Shown: piece by piece, positions 11,378 to 20,203 of the stretch | Layout: each line of letters opens with the position of its first letter | How positions within the stretch are numbered: position 1 is the first letter of the stretch | Assembly: GCF_019880385.1 (NCBI RefSeq) | Contig: NZ_CP082273.1 | Coordinates: forward strand, 62,001-126,000 | DNA from: Nocardioides coralli | GTDB taxonomy: Bacteria; Actinomycetota; Actinomycetes; Propionibacteriales; Nocardioidaceae | Direction of reading: 5' to 3' | Length of the DNA: 64,000 nt | The notes under the pieces: model-generated | Database searches by the model: none | What the model was told of the DNA's origin: nothing | Seen by the model: only the letters and a program-made list of their open reading frames with translations | Program-made: the position numbers and the translations under genes

Positions 11378-11941
11378 TCAGTGCAGCCCGAGCGCGCCGA
11401 GCGCCATCTCGGTCAGCAGCGTCCGCATCGCGTCGTCGGGGAGCAGGCCGCTGTGCGGCGTGGAGTTGATGAGCCCGAAGGAGACGTGGGCCATCGCCCG
11501 GGCCCGGTCGGCGCGCAGCCCCGGGTGGCGGCGCCGCAGCTGCGCGGCCCACACGTCGACGTACTCCCGCTGCAGGGTGCGGACCCGCTCGCGGGCCTCG
11601 GGCGGCAGTGACTCCCAGTCGCGGTCCTGGACCACGATCAGCGGGCGGTGCCGCACCGCGAAGTCGACGTGCCAGGCCACCAGCGCCCGGACGGCGGCGT
11701 CGGCGTCGGCGGCCTCGGCCACCCGGGCCCGGCCGACGGCGAGCAGCTCCTCGCTGATCGAGACCAGCATCTCGGCGAGGATCGCGTCCTTGGAGGGGAA
11801 GTGCTTGTAGAGCGCGGGTCCCGATATCCCGCAGGCCCGGCCGAGCTCGGCGACCGACACCCCGTGGAAGCCACGGGCCGCGAAGAGCTCCGCGGCCGTC
11901 GCGAGCAGCTGCTCGCGACGGGTCACGGCCTCGGTCGTCAT
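11378..11941 (-). CDS. TetR/AcrR family transcriptional regulator
   Basis: A 187-residue repressor. The helix-turn-helix spans roughly residues 10-55 (FAARGFHGVSVAELGRACGI, then ALYKHFPSKDAILAEML), and the all-helical C-terminal ligand domain is of the type common in regulators of acyl-CoA metabolism. The ATG at 11941 is preferred over a GTG two codons upstream, because TAACCT ends exactly 6 nt before it. It is divergent from the acyl-CoA reductase operon. A GTTA-N8-TAAC site overlaps its own promoter, pointing to autoregulation, and a near-copy lies in front of the acyl-CoA carboxylase operon at 29.5 kb. Confidence 0.92.
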   Translation of the reverse strand: MTTEAVTRREQLLATAAELFAARGFHGVSVAELGRACGISGPALYKHFPSKDAILAEMLVSISEELLAVGRARVAEAADADAAVRALVAWHVDFAVRHRPLIVVQDRDWESLPPEARERVRTLQREYVDVWAAQLRRRHPGLRADRARAMAHVSFGLINSTPHSGLLPDDAMRTLLTEMALGALGLH

Positions 11942-11949
11942 GCCCACAG

Positions 11950-11965
11950 GTTAGTGGTTGTTAAC
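11950..11965 (-). promoter_or_regulatory. Putative TetR operator overlapping the tetR promoter
   Basis: On the minus strand this reads GTTAACAACCACTAAC, running into the -10 TAACCT of the TetR gene. It matches 13 of 16 positions of the site before the acyl-CoA carboxylase operon (29474-29489), and the six flanking bases GG and CTGTG-side bases agree as well. The outer GTTA/TAAC arms are symmetric. The site also lies upstream of the divergent reductase promoter. Confidence 0.6.
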
Positions 11966-12001
11966 CCCGCGGGGGGTCTTGTCCTCCCCGCGCAGGCTTC
12001 C

Positions 12002-12007
12002 TAGGTT
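12002..12007 (+). promoter_or_regulatory. -10 element (TAGGTT) of the acyl-CoA reductase operon
   Basis: TAGGTT ends 7 nt before the GTG at 12015, so the first gene of the operon is probably translated from a leaderless mRNA. The putative TetR operator is centred about 44 bp upstream. Confidence 0.55.
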
Positions 12008-12014
12008 GTCGTGC

Positions 12015-14315
12015 GTGGCCGGTGAGCAGGGAGTGACGCCCGGGATGGTCGAGCGACTCGCCGGCCGGACGGTGCTGGTGACCGGTGTCACCGGCTTCGT
12101 CGGGGAGGCGCTACTGCACCTCATGCTCGACCGCTCACCCGCCACCACCGCGGTCGTGCTCGTACGTCGTCGCGGCAGCACCAGCGCCGAGGACCGCGTC
12201 CGCAGCCTGCTGGGCAAGCCGATCTTCGCCGACGCGGTCGCGCGTGCCGGTGGTGTCGACGCCCTGCTGGCCGGGCCGGTACGGGTCGTCGAGGGCGACC
12301 TCGCCGACCCGCCGCCGCTGCCTGCCGACGTCGACGCGGTCGTCCACTGCGCCGGCGACGTCTCCTTCGACCCGCCGGTCGACGAGGGCTTCCAGGTCAA
12401 CGTGCAGGGACCGCGGATGTTGCTGCAGCGGGTCCGTGAGGTCGGCGACCACGTGCACTACGTGCACGTCTCGACCGCCTACGTCTCCGGCCGGCGTCGT
12501 GGCACGGTCGTGGAGGGCCCGGTCGAGCACGACGTCGACGTGGAGACCGAGCTCGGCTGGGGGCTGGCGCAGCGGGCGGTGGCCGAGGCTCGTTCCCGCA
12601 GCAGCGAGGTGCTCGCGAAGCTGCGCCGACGTGCCGAGCGGGAGCACGGCCGGGCCGGACCGATCTCCTCGGCCGCCGACACCGAGCAGCGGCGCAAGGA
12701 TTGGGTGCGCGACCAGCTGGTCCGCCTCGGCACCGAGCGCGCGCGCAGCCTCGGGTGGACCGACTGCTACACCTTCACCAAGGCGCTGGGGGAGCGGGTC
12801 GCCGAGGCCCACGCGGCCCACGCCCCCGTCTCGATCGTCCGCCCCAGCATCATCGAGTCGGCGCTCGAGCAGCCCCACCCGGGCTGGATCGAGGGCTTCA
12901 AGATGGCCGAGCCGCTGATCCTGGCCTACGGCCGCGGCGAGCTGCCGGAGTTCCCGGCCGCGGCCGACACGGTGGTCGACATCGTCCCGGTCGACCACGT
13001 GGTCGCGGCGATCCTCGCCGTGCTGACCGCGCCGCCCGAGGCGGGCGCGCCGGCGTACTTCCACATCAGCTCGGGTGCCCGCAACCCGCTCACCTTCGGG
13101 CGCCTCTACCGCTGCGTGCGCGAGTACTTCGACGCCCACCCGTTCGTCGTCGGCGACCGCGGCGCGGCCCGGCTCCCCGACTGGCGGCTGCCCGGGGCCG
13201 CCTCGGTCGAGCGGCTGCTGGTGGCCAGTGAGCGCGCCCACAAGGTCGCCGACTACCTCGTCGCGCGTGCTCCCCGCGCCGACCGCACCCGCGACCTCGC
13301 CCGCCGCCTCGACCGGCAGCAGCGCCGGCTGGAGTTCCTGCGGCGCTACCTCGACCTCTACCGCGAGTACGCCGAGGCGGACCTCCGCTTCGACGACCGC
13401 CACACCCGGGCCCTCTTCGAGGGCCTCGGCACCGACGACCAGCGCGCCTTCTGCTTCGACACCGCGGTCATCGACTGGGACCACTACCTCAAGGAGGTCC
13501 ACTGCCCGGCCGTCACCGAGCCGATCCGCCGCATGGACGAGGCCCGGCGCGGCCGCAAGCGCTCCGCACCGGCCATGCGCACCCTGGGGGCGCAGTCCGG
13601 CGACGCCGGCGAGGTGGCGGCCTTCTTCGACATGGACGGGACCCTGCTGTCCTCCAACGTCGTCGAGACCTATCTGTGGCTGCGGCTCGGTGAGATGTCC
13701 GTCGGGGAGCGGGCCGGCGAGCTCGGCCGGATCGCCTCCCGGCTGCCGGGCCTGGTGCGCGCCGAGCGACGCGACCGCGGCACCTTCCTGCGCGCCATCT
13801 ACAAGGAGTACGCCGGCGCCCGGCTCGCCGACCTCGAGGCACTCGCCGACGAGGTGCTCGTCGACCACGTGCTCGCCCGCCTGGCCCCTGCCGCGGTGCG
13901 CCGGGTGCGGGAGCACCGGGCCGCGGGTCACCGCACCGTGCTGATCACCGGGGCGATCGCGCCCCTCACCCGGCCCCTCGCGCCGCTCTTCGACCACGTC
14001 GAGGCCGCGGAGCTCGCCGTCGACGACCGCGGCGTGTGCACCGGCGCGCTGGCCCGGTCGCCGCTGACCGGGGAGTCGCGGGCGGCGTGGATGCGGCACT
14101 GGGCGGACCGCCACGGCGTCGACATCGGCGCCTCCTTCGGCTACGCCGACAGCCACTCCGACCTGCCGCTGCTCCAGGCGGTCGGCCACCCGGTCGCGGT
14201 CTCTCCCGACGTCTCGCTGTTCCGTCACGCCCGCCGGCACCACTGGCCGATCGTCGACTGGAAGAGCGCCGACTCCGCCTCCCGCAGCCTCAACCCGGTG
14301 GGTGGTGGCCGGTGA
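12015..14315 (+). CDS. Two-domain fatty acyl-CoA reductase (SDR) fused to HAD-IB phosphatase
   Basis: A 766-residue fusion. Residues 1 to about 400 are an extended SDR of the male-sterility/acyl-CoA reductase type: TVLVTGVTGFVGEALL binds NADP(H) and YTFTK (about residue 252) is the catalytic YxxxK. Residues about 530-766 are a HAD-IB phosphatase: FFDMDGTLLSSN (motif I), LITGAIAP (motif II) and GYADSHSDLPLL (motif IV). The fusion suggests reduction of an acyl thioester together with removal of a phosphate in one lipid pathway. The GTG at 12015 follows TAGGTT by 7 nt. The stop overlaps the next ATG. The exact substrate and product are unknown. Confidence 0.85.
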   Translation: MAGEQGVTPGMVERLAGRTVLVTGVTGFVGEALLHLMLDRSPATTAVVLVRRRGSTSAEDRVRSLLGKPIFADAVARAGGVDALLAGPVRVVEGDLADPPPLPADVDAVVHCAGDVSFDPPVDEGFQVNVQGPRMLLQRVREVGDHVHYVHVSTAYVSGRRRGTVVEGPVEHDVDVETELGWGLAQRAVAEARSRSSEVLAKLRRRAEREHGRAGPISSAADTEQRRKDWVRDQLVRLGTERARSLGWTDCYTFTKALGERVAEAHAAHAPVSIVRPSIIESALEQPHPGWIEGFKMAEPLILAYGRGELPEFPAAADTVVDIVPVDHVVAAILAVLTAPPEAGAPAYFHISSGARNPLTFGRLYRCVREYFDAHPFVVGDRGAARLPDWRLPGAASVERLLVASERAHKVADYLVARAPRADRTRDLARRLDRQQRRLEFLRRYLDLYREYAEADLRFDDRHTRALFEGLGTDDQRAFCFDTAVIDWDHYLKEVHCPAVTEPIRRMDEARRGRKRSAPAMRTLGAQSGDAGEVAAFFDMDGTLLSSNVVETYLWLRLGEMSVGERAGELGRIASRLPGLVRAERRDRGTFLRAIYKEYAGARLADLEALADEVLVDHVLARLAPAAVRRVREHRAAGHRTVLITGAIAPLTRPLAPLFDHVEAAELAVDDRGVCTGALARSPLTGESRAAWMRHWADRHGVDIGASFGYADSHSDLPLLQAVGHPVAVSPDVSLFRHARRHHWPIVDWKSADSASRSLNPVGGGR

Positions 14316-15523
14316 TGATCGCGCTGGAGATGTACCGGTCGCTGCCGCGGCAGATCGCCGGCCGCGCTGTCGGGGCGCGGCTGCCCGGGGCGCTGTCCGG
14401 CCTGGCCGCGCTGCGCCTGGTCAGCCACGACGAGCCGCGGGTGACGCGGGAGGGCTGGGCGCGCGCACGGACCCGGCTGTCGGGCATCTGCGGCTCCGAC
14501 CTCGGTGCTCTCGCCGGCCGCACCAGCCTCTACTTCTCGCCTGTCGTCTCCTTCCCGTTCGTGCCCGGCCACGAGGTGGTCGCCGACCTCCTCGACGACT
14601 GCGGCGATCTGCCGAAGGGCAGCCGCGTCGTGATCGACCCCGTGCTGTCCTGCGCTGCGCGGGGGGTCGAGCCGTGCGACGGGTGCGCCGACGAGGCCAC
14701 CAACCGCTGTGACCGCATCACCGTCGGCGACGTGTCGCCCGGCCTGCAGACCGGCTTCTGCTCCGACACCGGCGGCGGCTGGGGCGAGGTGCTGGCGGTG
14801 CACCGCAGCCAGGTGCACCCCGTCCCCGACGGCATGAGCGACGAGCAGGCGGTCTGGATCGAGCCGATGGCCTGCGCGGTCCACACGGCGTTGCGCGCCG
14901 CGATCCGCGACAACGACCGGGTGCTGGTCAGTGGTGCCGGCGCTGTGGGGCTGCTGGCGACGTACGCCGTGCGCAGCCTGACCAGCGCGGGACCCATCAC
15001 CGTGGTGGCCAAGCACGACCACCAGCGTGAGCTCGCGCTGCTGCTGGGGGCCACCGACGTCGTGACACCGGGCGAGGCCCTGAGCCGGGTCCGCCGCGCC
15101 ACCCGGGCCTTCCAGCTGCGGCCGGTGATGGGCTCGCCCTACCTGCTCGGCGGCATCGACGTCGCGATCGACGCGGTCGGCAGCAAGGCGTCCCTCGAGC
15201 TGGCGATGCACGCGACCCGACCCGGTGGCCGGGTGGTGCTCTCCGGGATGCCGGCGCCGGCCGACCTGTCGGCTGCCTGGTTCCGCGAGCTCGAGATCGT
15301 GGGCTCCTACGCCTCGGCCCGCCGCGAGCCAATCGGGTCGGCGGGGGGTCGAGGAGCCTTCGACCTCGCCACCGAGCTGGTCGCCGCCGAGGCCGTGCAG
15401 CAGCTCGCCGACCGGATCGCCACCTACCCCTTACACCGCTGGCGCGAGGCCCTCGACCACGCGCAGGGCGCTGGCCGGCTGGGCACCGTCAAGGTCACCT
15501 TCGACCCGAGGAGCCGCAGATGA
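14315..15523 (+). CDS. Zinc-dependent medium-chain dehydrogenase/reductase
   Basis: A 402-residue MDR of the sorbitol/threonine/formaldehyde dehydrogenase class. The catalytic zinc site is GICGSD plus GHEVV. A structural-zinc lobe has four cysteines spaced C-x7-C-x2-C-x7-C around residues 112-131. SGAGAVGLLATYA is the NAD(P)-binding turn, followed by KHDHQRELA. It probably oxidises or reduces a hydroxyl of an intermediate in this lipid operon. The ATG shares one base with the upstream stop (TGATG), and the 3' end overlaps the LarA-like start by 4 nt. A GTG one codon upstream is an alternative start. Confidence 0.88.
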   Translation: MIALEMYRSLPRQIAGRAVGARLPGALSGLAALRLVSHDEPRVTREGWARARTRLSGICGSDLGALAGRTSLYFSPVVSFPFVPGHEVVADLLDDCGDLPKGSRVVIDPVLSCAARGVEPCDGCADEATNRCDRITVGDVSPGLQTGFCSDTGGGWGEVLAVHRSQVHPVPDGMSDEQAVWIEPMACAVHTALRAAIRDNDRVLVSGAGAVGLLATYAVRSLTSAGPITVVAKHDHQRELALLLGATDVVTPGEALSRVRRATRAFQLRPVMGSPYLLGGIDVAIDAVGSKASLELAMHATRPGGRVVLSGMPAPADLSAAWFRELEIVGSYASARREPIGSAGGRGAFDLATELVAAEAVQQLADRIATYPLHRWREALDHAQGAGRLGTVKVTFDPRSRR

Positions 15524-17103
15524 GCCGACCCGGATTCGTGCTGGAGGTCGACGACCGCACCCCGCCGCTCGTGGTGCACGAGGGCGAGGGCTTCCGCCTC
15601 GAGCGGTTCCCGCTCGGCACCCGCGTGGTCTACCCGCCCGAGTCGCTGCCGACCGTGCCCGACGTCGACGAGGCGATCCGCGACGCGTTGCTCCACCCGG
15701 TGGACGCCGACCCGCTGCCGACCCTGCTGAAGCCCGGCATGAGGCTGACGATCGCCTTCGACGACCTGTCGTTGCCGCTGCCGCCGATGCGCGCGCCCGA
15801 CATCCGGCAGCGGATCATCGAGGCGGTGCTGCAGATGGCCGCCGACGCCGGCGTCGACGACGTGGTGCTCATCGCGGCCAACGCGCTCCACCGCCGGATG
15901 ACGGACGCGGAGCTCCGCCACATCGTCGGCGAGCGCGTCTTCCGCTCCTTCCACCCGCAGGGGCTCCTCTACAACCACGACGCCGAGGACCGGTCGAACC
16001 TCGCCCACCTCGGGCTCACCGACCAGGGCGAGGACGTCGAGATCAACAAGCGGGCCGCCGAGTCGGACCTGCTGGTCTACGTCAACGTCAACCTCGTCGC
16101 GATGGACGGCGGCCACAAGTCGGTGCCGATCGGGCTGGCGTCGTACAAGTCCCTGCGCCACCACCACAACGCCCAGACGATGGTGCGGTCCCACTCCTTC
16201 ATGGACCACAAGCGGTCCCACCTCCACCACTCCGCCTGGCGGATGGGGCGGTTGCTGCGCGAGCACCTCAACGTCTTCCAGATCGAGACCACCCTCGACA
16301 ACAAGGTCTTCCCGCCCCCCTACGACTTCCTGATGAAGCGCGAGTGGGAGTGGTCGGTGCGCGACCAGGCCAGCCTGCTCGCCGTACGCCGCGGCCTGGC
16401 CGTCGCCCCCAAGCGGCTGCGCCACCGGATGTTCCACGACCTGCGGGCGCCCTACGGCCTGACCGGGATCAACGCCGGCGAGACCGAGGCCGTCCACGAG
16501 CGGACCATCGCCGCGGTCCACCGCCAGCAGCTGGTGGAGGTCGACGGGCAGTCAGACGTGATGGTGATGGGGGTGCCCTACCTCGGTCCCTACAACGTCA
16601 GCTCGGTGATGAACCCGATCCTCGCCACCTGCATGGGGCTGGGCTACTACTTCAACTCCTACCGCGGCGCGCCCGTGGTGCGGCGCGGCGGGGCGGTCAT
16701 CCTCTACCACCCGCTGCAGGCCGACTTCGACGTGCTCCACCACCCCTCCTACGTCGACTTCTACGAGGAGGTGCTGGCCGAGTCCACGGACCCGGCCGTG
16801 GTCGAGGCCAAGTACGAGCAGCAGTTCGCCACAGACCCCTGGTACATCCACCTCTACCGCACCTCGCACGCCTACCACGGCGTCCACCCCTTCTACATGT
16901 GGTACTGGGCAGCGCACGCCATGGACCACGTCGGCGACGTGATCTGGGTCGGTGCCGACCGGCAGGTGGCCAGGCGGCTGGGCTTCCGCGCGGCCAGCAG
17001 CCTGCCCGACGCCCTGGAGATGGCGCGCGACACCGTCGGCGACAGCCCCTCCATCACCTACCTGCACAACCCGCCCCACCTGCTCGCCGACGTGAGGACG
17101 TGA
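15520..17103 (+). CDS. LarA-like (DUF2088) nickel-pincer-type protein of unknown substrate
   Basis: A 527-residue protein, about 100 residues longer than lactate racemase LarA. Recognisable LarA-like segments are AFDDLSLPLPPM (in place of DDxTRPTP), AANALHRRMTDAELRHIVG (LarA: ATGxHR) and MDGGHKSV followed by LRHHHN, where K and H match the cofactor-linked lysine and the nickel-ligand histidine. The catalytic-histidine segment reads VNVNLVAMDGG, apparently with Asn instead of His, so chemistry other than plain racemisation is possible. The middle and C-terminus are rich in His, Tyr and Trp. ATGA overlap with the MDR gene places it inside the lipid operon. The cofactor genes larB and larC lie at 59.5-61.4 kb. 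Confidence 0.75.
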   Translation: MSRPGFVLEVDDRTPPLVVHEGEGFRLERFPLGTRVVYPPESLPTVPDVDEAIRDALLHPVDADPLPTLLKPGMRLTIAFDDLSLPLPPMRAPDIRQRIIEAVLQMAADAGVDDVVLIAANALHRRMTDAELRHIVGERVFRSFHPQGLLYNHDAEDRSNLAHLGLTDQGEDVEINKRAAESDLLVYVNVNLVAMDGGHKSVPIGLASYKSLRHHHNAQTMVRSHSFMDHKRSHLHHSAWRMGRLLREHLNVFQIETTLDNKVFPPPYDFLMKREWEWSVRDQASLLAVRRGLAVAPKRLRHRMFHDLRAPYGLTGINAGETEAVHERTIAAVHRQQLVEVDGQSDVMVMGVPYLGPYNVSSVMNPILATCMGLGYYFNSYRGAPVVRRGGAVILYHPLQADFDVLHHPSYVDFYEEVLAESTDPAVVEAKYEQQFATDPWYIHLYRTSHAYHGVHPFYMWYWAAHAMDHVGDVIWVGADRQVARRLGFRAASSLPDALEMARDTVGDSPSITYLHNPPHLLADVRT

Positions 17104-17107
17104 GGTC

Positions 17108-18037
17108 GTGAGCAGCCTGATCCGGGACACGGTCGACGACGTCCGTACCGTCGCGCGCGGGTGGCGCTGGGGCCGCCGGTCGATGGTGCCGCGGTCGGCC
17201 GAGCCGTTCGTCCCACCGGCGGAGCAGACCATCTTCCCGACCGACTGGTCGCGGACCCCGGTCGCCAACGCGGTGCGCGACGTGGTGCAGAAGGCGGGGC
17301 TCGAGCCGCTGCTGCGCTCCCAGGTCCGGACCCAGGTCGAGGGGCTCGACGTGCTCGACCGGGTCGAGGGGCCGGTCATCTTCGTGGCCAACCATGCCTC
17401 CCACCTCGACACCCCGCTGATCCTGCTCTCCCTGCCCGACGCCTGGCGACGGCGCACGGCGGTGGCGGCCGCAGCGGACTACTTCTTCGACACCTGGTGG
17501 CGTGCAGTGGGCTCGGCGATGGTGTTCAACACCTTCCCGATCGACCGTCGCGGGGGCCGGATGGCGACCACGCCCGGCGACGTCCTCGACGACGGCTGGA
17601 GCCTGGTGATCTTCCCGGAGGGGACCCGCTCACCCGACGGGTGGATGCAGCGCTTCCAGCTGGGCGCGGCCTGGCTGGCGGTTCAGCACGGCGTCCCGGT
17701 GGTGCCGATCGCCCACCGCGGCACCTACGCCGCCATGCCCCGCGGCCGGAACTGGCCGGTCCCGGGTCGGCGACTGCTGACGATCAGGTTCGGCGAGCCG
17801 CTGGTGGCCGGTCCCGACGAGAGCGCCCGCGACTTCGCGCCGCGGCTCCGGCAGGCGGTGGCGACGTTGCTCGACGAGGACCGCACGACGTGGTGGGAGG
17901 CGCGCCGTCGCGCTGCCCAGGGGGAGACCCCGGATCCCGGAGGCCCGCAGGTCGCCCGGTGGCGTCGGGTCTGGGAGCAGACGGCGTCGCCGACCGGCGA
18001 CGAGACCAGGCGTCGGCCGCGCGCCTGGCGCCGCTGA
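17108..18037 (+). CDS. PlsC-family 1-acyl-glycerol-3-phosphate acyltransferase-like protein
   Basis: A 309-residue acyltransferase. NHASHLDTPLIL holds the catalytic HX4D motif (about residue 95) and VIFPEGTRSPDG is the phosphate-binding motif III (about residue 169). The 90-residue N-terminal extension is longer than in housekeeping PlsC. The region around residues 120-150 is hydrophobic enough for membrane association. The GTG start lies 4 nt after the LarA-like stop, making it the fourth gene of the operon. It likely transfers an acyl chain onto the hydroxyl made by the upstream enzymes or onto a lysolipid. The C-terminal 50 residues are basic and Pro/Arg-rich. Confidence 0.9.
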   Translation: MSSLIRDTVDDVRTVARGWRWGRRSMVPRSAEPFVPPAEQTIFPTDWSRTPVANAVRDVVQKAGLEPLLRSQVRTQVEGLDVLDRVEGPVIFVANHASHLDTPLILLSLPDAWRRRTAVAAAADYFFDTWWRAVGSAMVFNTFPIDRRGGRMATTPGDVLDDGWSLVIFPEGTRSPDGWMQRFQLGAAWLAVQHGVPVVPIAHRGTYAAMPRGRNWPVPGRRLLTIRFGEPLVAGPDESARDFAPRLRQAVATLLDEDRTTWWEARRRAAQGETPDPGGPQVARWRRVWEQTASPTGDETRRRPRAWRR

Positions 18038-18073
18038 GCCAGGCCCTCTTTTTCGGGGTGGCGGGGTGGGCCG

Positions 18074-18571
18074 CTAGCGCAGGCCCATGGAGCCGGACAC
18101 GTCGGGCTCCCACGGGAGCTTCTCGTCCTCGGCGATCTGCGCGTCCAGGGCCGCGGCGACGTCCTCGGGCCACGGTGCGGTGCGGCGCGTCTCCATGTCG
18201 ATGTGGAGGAAGATCTCCTCCATCACGAAGCTGAGCCGCTGGTGCGACTCGTCCAGCAGGTAGACCAGGGCGTGCGCGGCCCGCTCCGAGCGGCCGAGCA
18301 GCCGCACCCGCGCCGACATCCGGTCACCCGTGCGCATCTCGGACAGGTAGGTGAGGTGGTGCTCCGCCGAGAAGCAGGCGTGCCCCTGCGCCGGCCACAT
18401 CTGCGGGATCCCCTGGGCGACCAGGGACTCGTCGAGCCCCTCGCTGGCGATGCCGGTGTAGTGGCGGACGTTGAGGTGGCCGTTGGCGTCCTCGAAGGCG
18501 ATCGGGACCGGCTGCTCGACGTACGCCGGGAGCTCGACGAGCTGCTCGTAGGTGGGGTGCGGTGCGCTCAC
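18074..18571 (-). CDS. Hotdog-fold acyl-CoA thioesterase-like protein
   Basis: A 165-residue 4HBT-type protein. FEDANGHLNVRHYTGI contains the D-x-x-x-H-x-N segment of hotdog thioesterases, where Asp or Asn activates the thioester. SAEHHLTYLSEMRTGDRMSARVRLLG and ALVYLLDESHQRLSF complete the hotdog sheet. The GTG at 18571 is chosen because TAGGCT ends 7 nt upstream on the minus strand. It converges with the PlsC gene. Thioester hydrolysis would fit the neighbouring acyl-CoA operon, but it has its own promoter and sits on the other strand. Confidence 0.85.
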   Translation of the reverse strand: MSAPHPTYEQLVELPAYVEQPVPIAFEDANGHLNVRHYTGIASEGLDESLVAQGIPQMWPAQGHACFSAEHHLTYLSEMRTGDRMSARVRLLGRSERAAHALVYLLDESHQRLSFVMEEIFLHIDMETRRTAPWPEDVAAALDAQIAEDEKLPWEPDVSGSMGLR

Positions 18572-18581
18572 GGCCGCGAGC

Positions 18582-18979
18582 CTACGGGTGGTCGGGGGCG
18601 GTGAGTCCGTCGGGATCCTGGCGCACCGGCAGGTGGGCGAGGGCGGCCTGCACCAGTGCCGTCCGTGCCTTGACCGTGACCGCCCGGCGGACCTTGCCAG
18701 GCCGTCGTCCACCAGACCCTCGACGGTGTCCCGCACCTGGGCGTCGGTGAAGGTGGGCCGTGTCCCGGGCGCGACCTCGACGTCCGGCAGCGCCGTCAGC
18801 ACCGGCAGCAGCTGGGTGCCGAGCCCGTCGAGGAGCTGGAAGCGCTGGTAGCGGTCCATCTCCTCCCACACGGTGTCGATGTCGGCCCGGCCGCGACGGA
18901 CGTCCTTGCGCTGGGCTGCCAGGACCCCCTTGGCGGCGCCGGTCAGCGCCGCGGTGAGCTCGTGCTCGCTGAATCGCAT
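18582..18979 (-). pseudogene. Small conserved gene broken by a single-base frameshift
   Basis: From the ATG at 18979 the frame reads a convincing helical protein (MRFSEHELTAALTGAAKG, later VWEEMDRYQRFQLLDGLG) as far as EGLVDDGLA. It then continues as nonsense rich in Arg and Ser. The plausible continuation (GKVRRAVTVKARTALVQAAL to a TAG at 18582) lies one frame away. Adding one C near 18696-18698 would restore a protein of about 131 residues ending LTAPDHP. It is either a genuine recent pseudogene or an assembly error in a G/C run. The family is unknown to me; no catalytic motif is visible. Confidence 0.7.
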
Positions 18980-19099
18980 GGCTCCAGCATGGCTGACGCC
19001 GCTCCGGTGACCCGGCACGGCACCCTCGTGGTGACTGGCGCGTAACCCCGGTCACACATGCCCGTTAGGGCTCCGGGAGGGATGACCAAGGAGTAGCCC

Positions 19100-20203
19100 A
19101 TGCCCCAGGTCCGCCAGGCCGCCAGCCGCGCCCTGCCCAGGATCGCCCTGCTCGTCGGACCCGCCCTCGTGGTGGGCCTCAGCACCCCGGCCGTCGCCGC
19201 GAAGGCGCCCGAACCGGGAGAGATGCGCGGTGCGGGGGTCGTGCAGACCGGCTGGTGGTCGCGGGTCAACGAGCCGCCGCCCGAGACGGGCCTGCTGGCC
19301 CCGCCCGACGTCCCGGCTCCCGCCGCCCCGGCGGGCACGCTGCCCGTCGCGGTGGCCAACGGCGAGCGCGAACGGATCTCGGCGATCGAGTTCTCGCTGC
19401 GCGGCGAGCCTGAGGGCGTCGTCGACACGCTCCAGCTGTCCTTGCGCGAGTCCACCGAACCGGGGGCGCAGGTCAGTGCCCAGCTGGCGGCGATCTCGGC
19501 CTGCCCGGTGGCGGAGTCGTCGTGGATCGGCCGCGACAACAGCCGCTGGGCCAACCGCCCGCTCTTCGACTGCGACCTCGGGGCCGTCCCGGGCACCCGC
19601 GACGACAACGGCGTGTGGACCTTCGACCTGACCGTCCTCGCCACGCAGTGGCTCTCGTCGAGTCACACCGACTCGACAGCCGTGGTGCTGGTGGGCGAGC
19701 AGGCCGGGGCGAACGGCGAGCCGCTGACCTTCCAGGTCGCCTTCGACGGCGTGCAGGCCGATGGAGTCGGTGTCCTGGCGCGGACGTCGCCGCCGTTGGC
19801 GGCTGCCCCGGCCCCCGACGCCACGCCGGCGAGCCCGGGCGGGGGCGGGAGCGGTGACACCTACGCGGGTGGCGGCACGGCCGGGTCGGGACCCGTGAGC
19901 GACGCGGGTGGCCTGCCCGGCGCCGTCGACGGCCCGGCTCCTGAGCCGGCACCCGAGGCCGCCGCACCGGGTGAGGAGCAGCAGCTCGCGCCCGCCGCCG
20001 CGTCCCCGCTTCCCTGGTACTCCGGCATCCCACGCTCGGGGCTCCTGCTGCTGGTGCTGGGCCTCGCGCTGGCCTACCTGCTGATGCTGGCCAACGGCCC
20101 GGCCGCACAGCCCAGCGGCGTCTCCCAGCGCCGCGGCGTCAGCCGCGCCCTCGACCGGATGCGCGAGACGGGCGCCCGGCTGGCGGGGAGGTCCGGCTCG
20201 TGA
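19100..20203 (+). CDS. Secreted, C-terminally membrane-anchored protein of unknown function
   Basis: A 367-residue protein. Residues 1-34 form a signal peptide ([19 protein letters not shown]). Residues about 60-235 form a beta-rich extracellular domain with two cysteines ([10 protein letters not shown] and LFDCDLG) that could form a disulphide. A Gly/Ala/Pro linker follows at about 236-305. One transmembrane helix ([17 protein letters not shown]) and a short basic cytoplasmic tail end the protein, a layout like an anchored surface sensor or adhesin. AAGGAG precedes the ATG. Its 3' end overlaps the binding-protein gene by 4 nt, so it is the first gene of the importer operon. No family was recognised. 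Confidence 0.8.

Noticed and set aside
18074..19018. A single 314-residue thioesterase fusion on the minus strand
   Set aside because: The frame joins a frameshifted small gene to the thioesterase through an unconserved Arg/Ser-rich stretch, and the thioesterase has its own promoter and GTG start.
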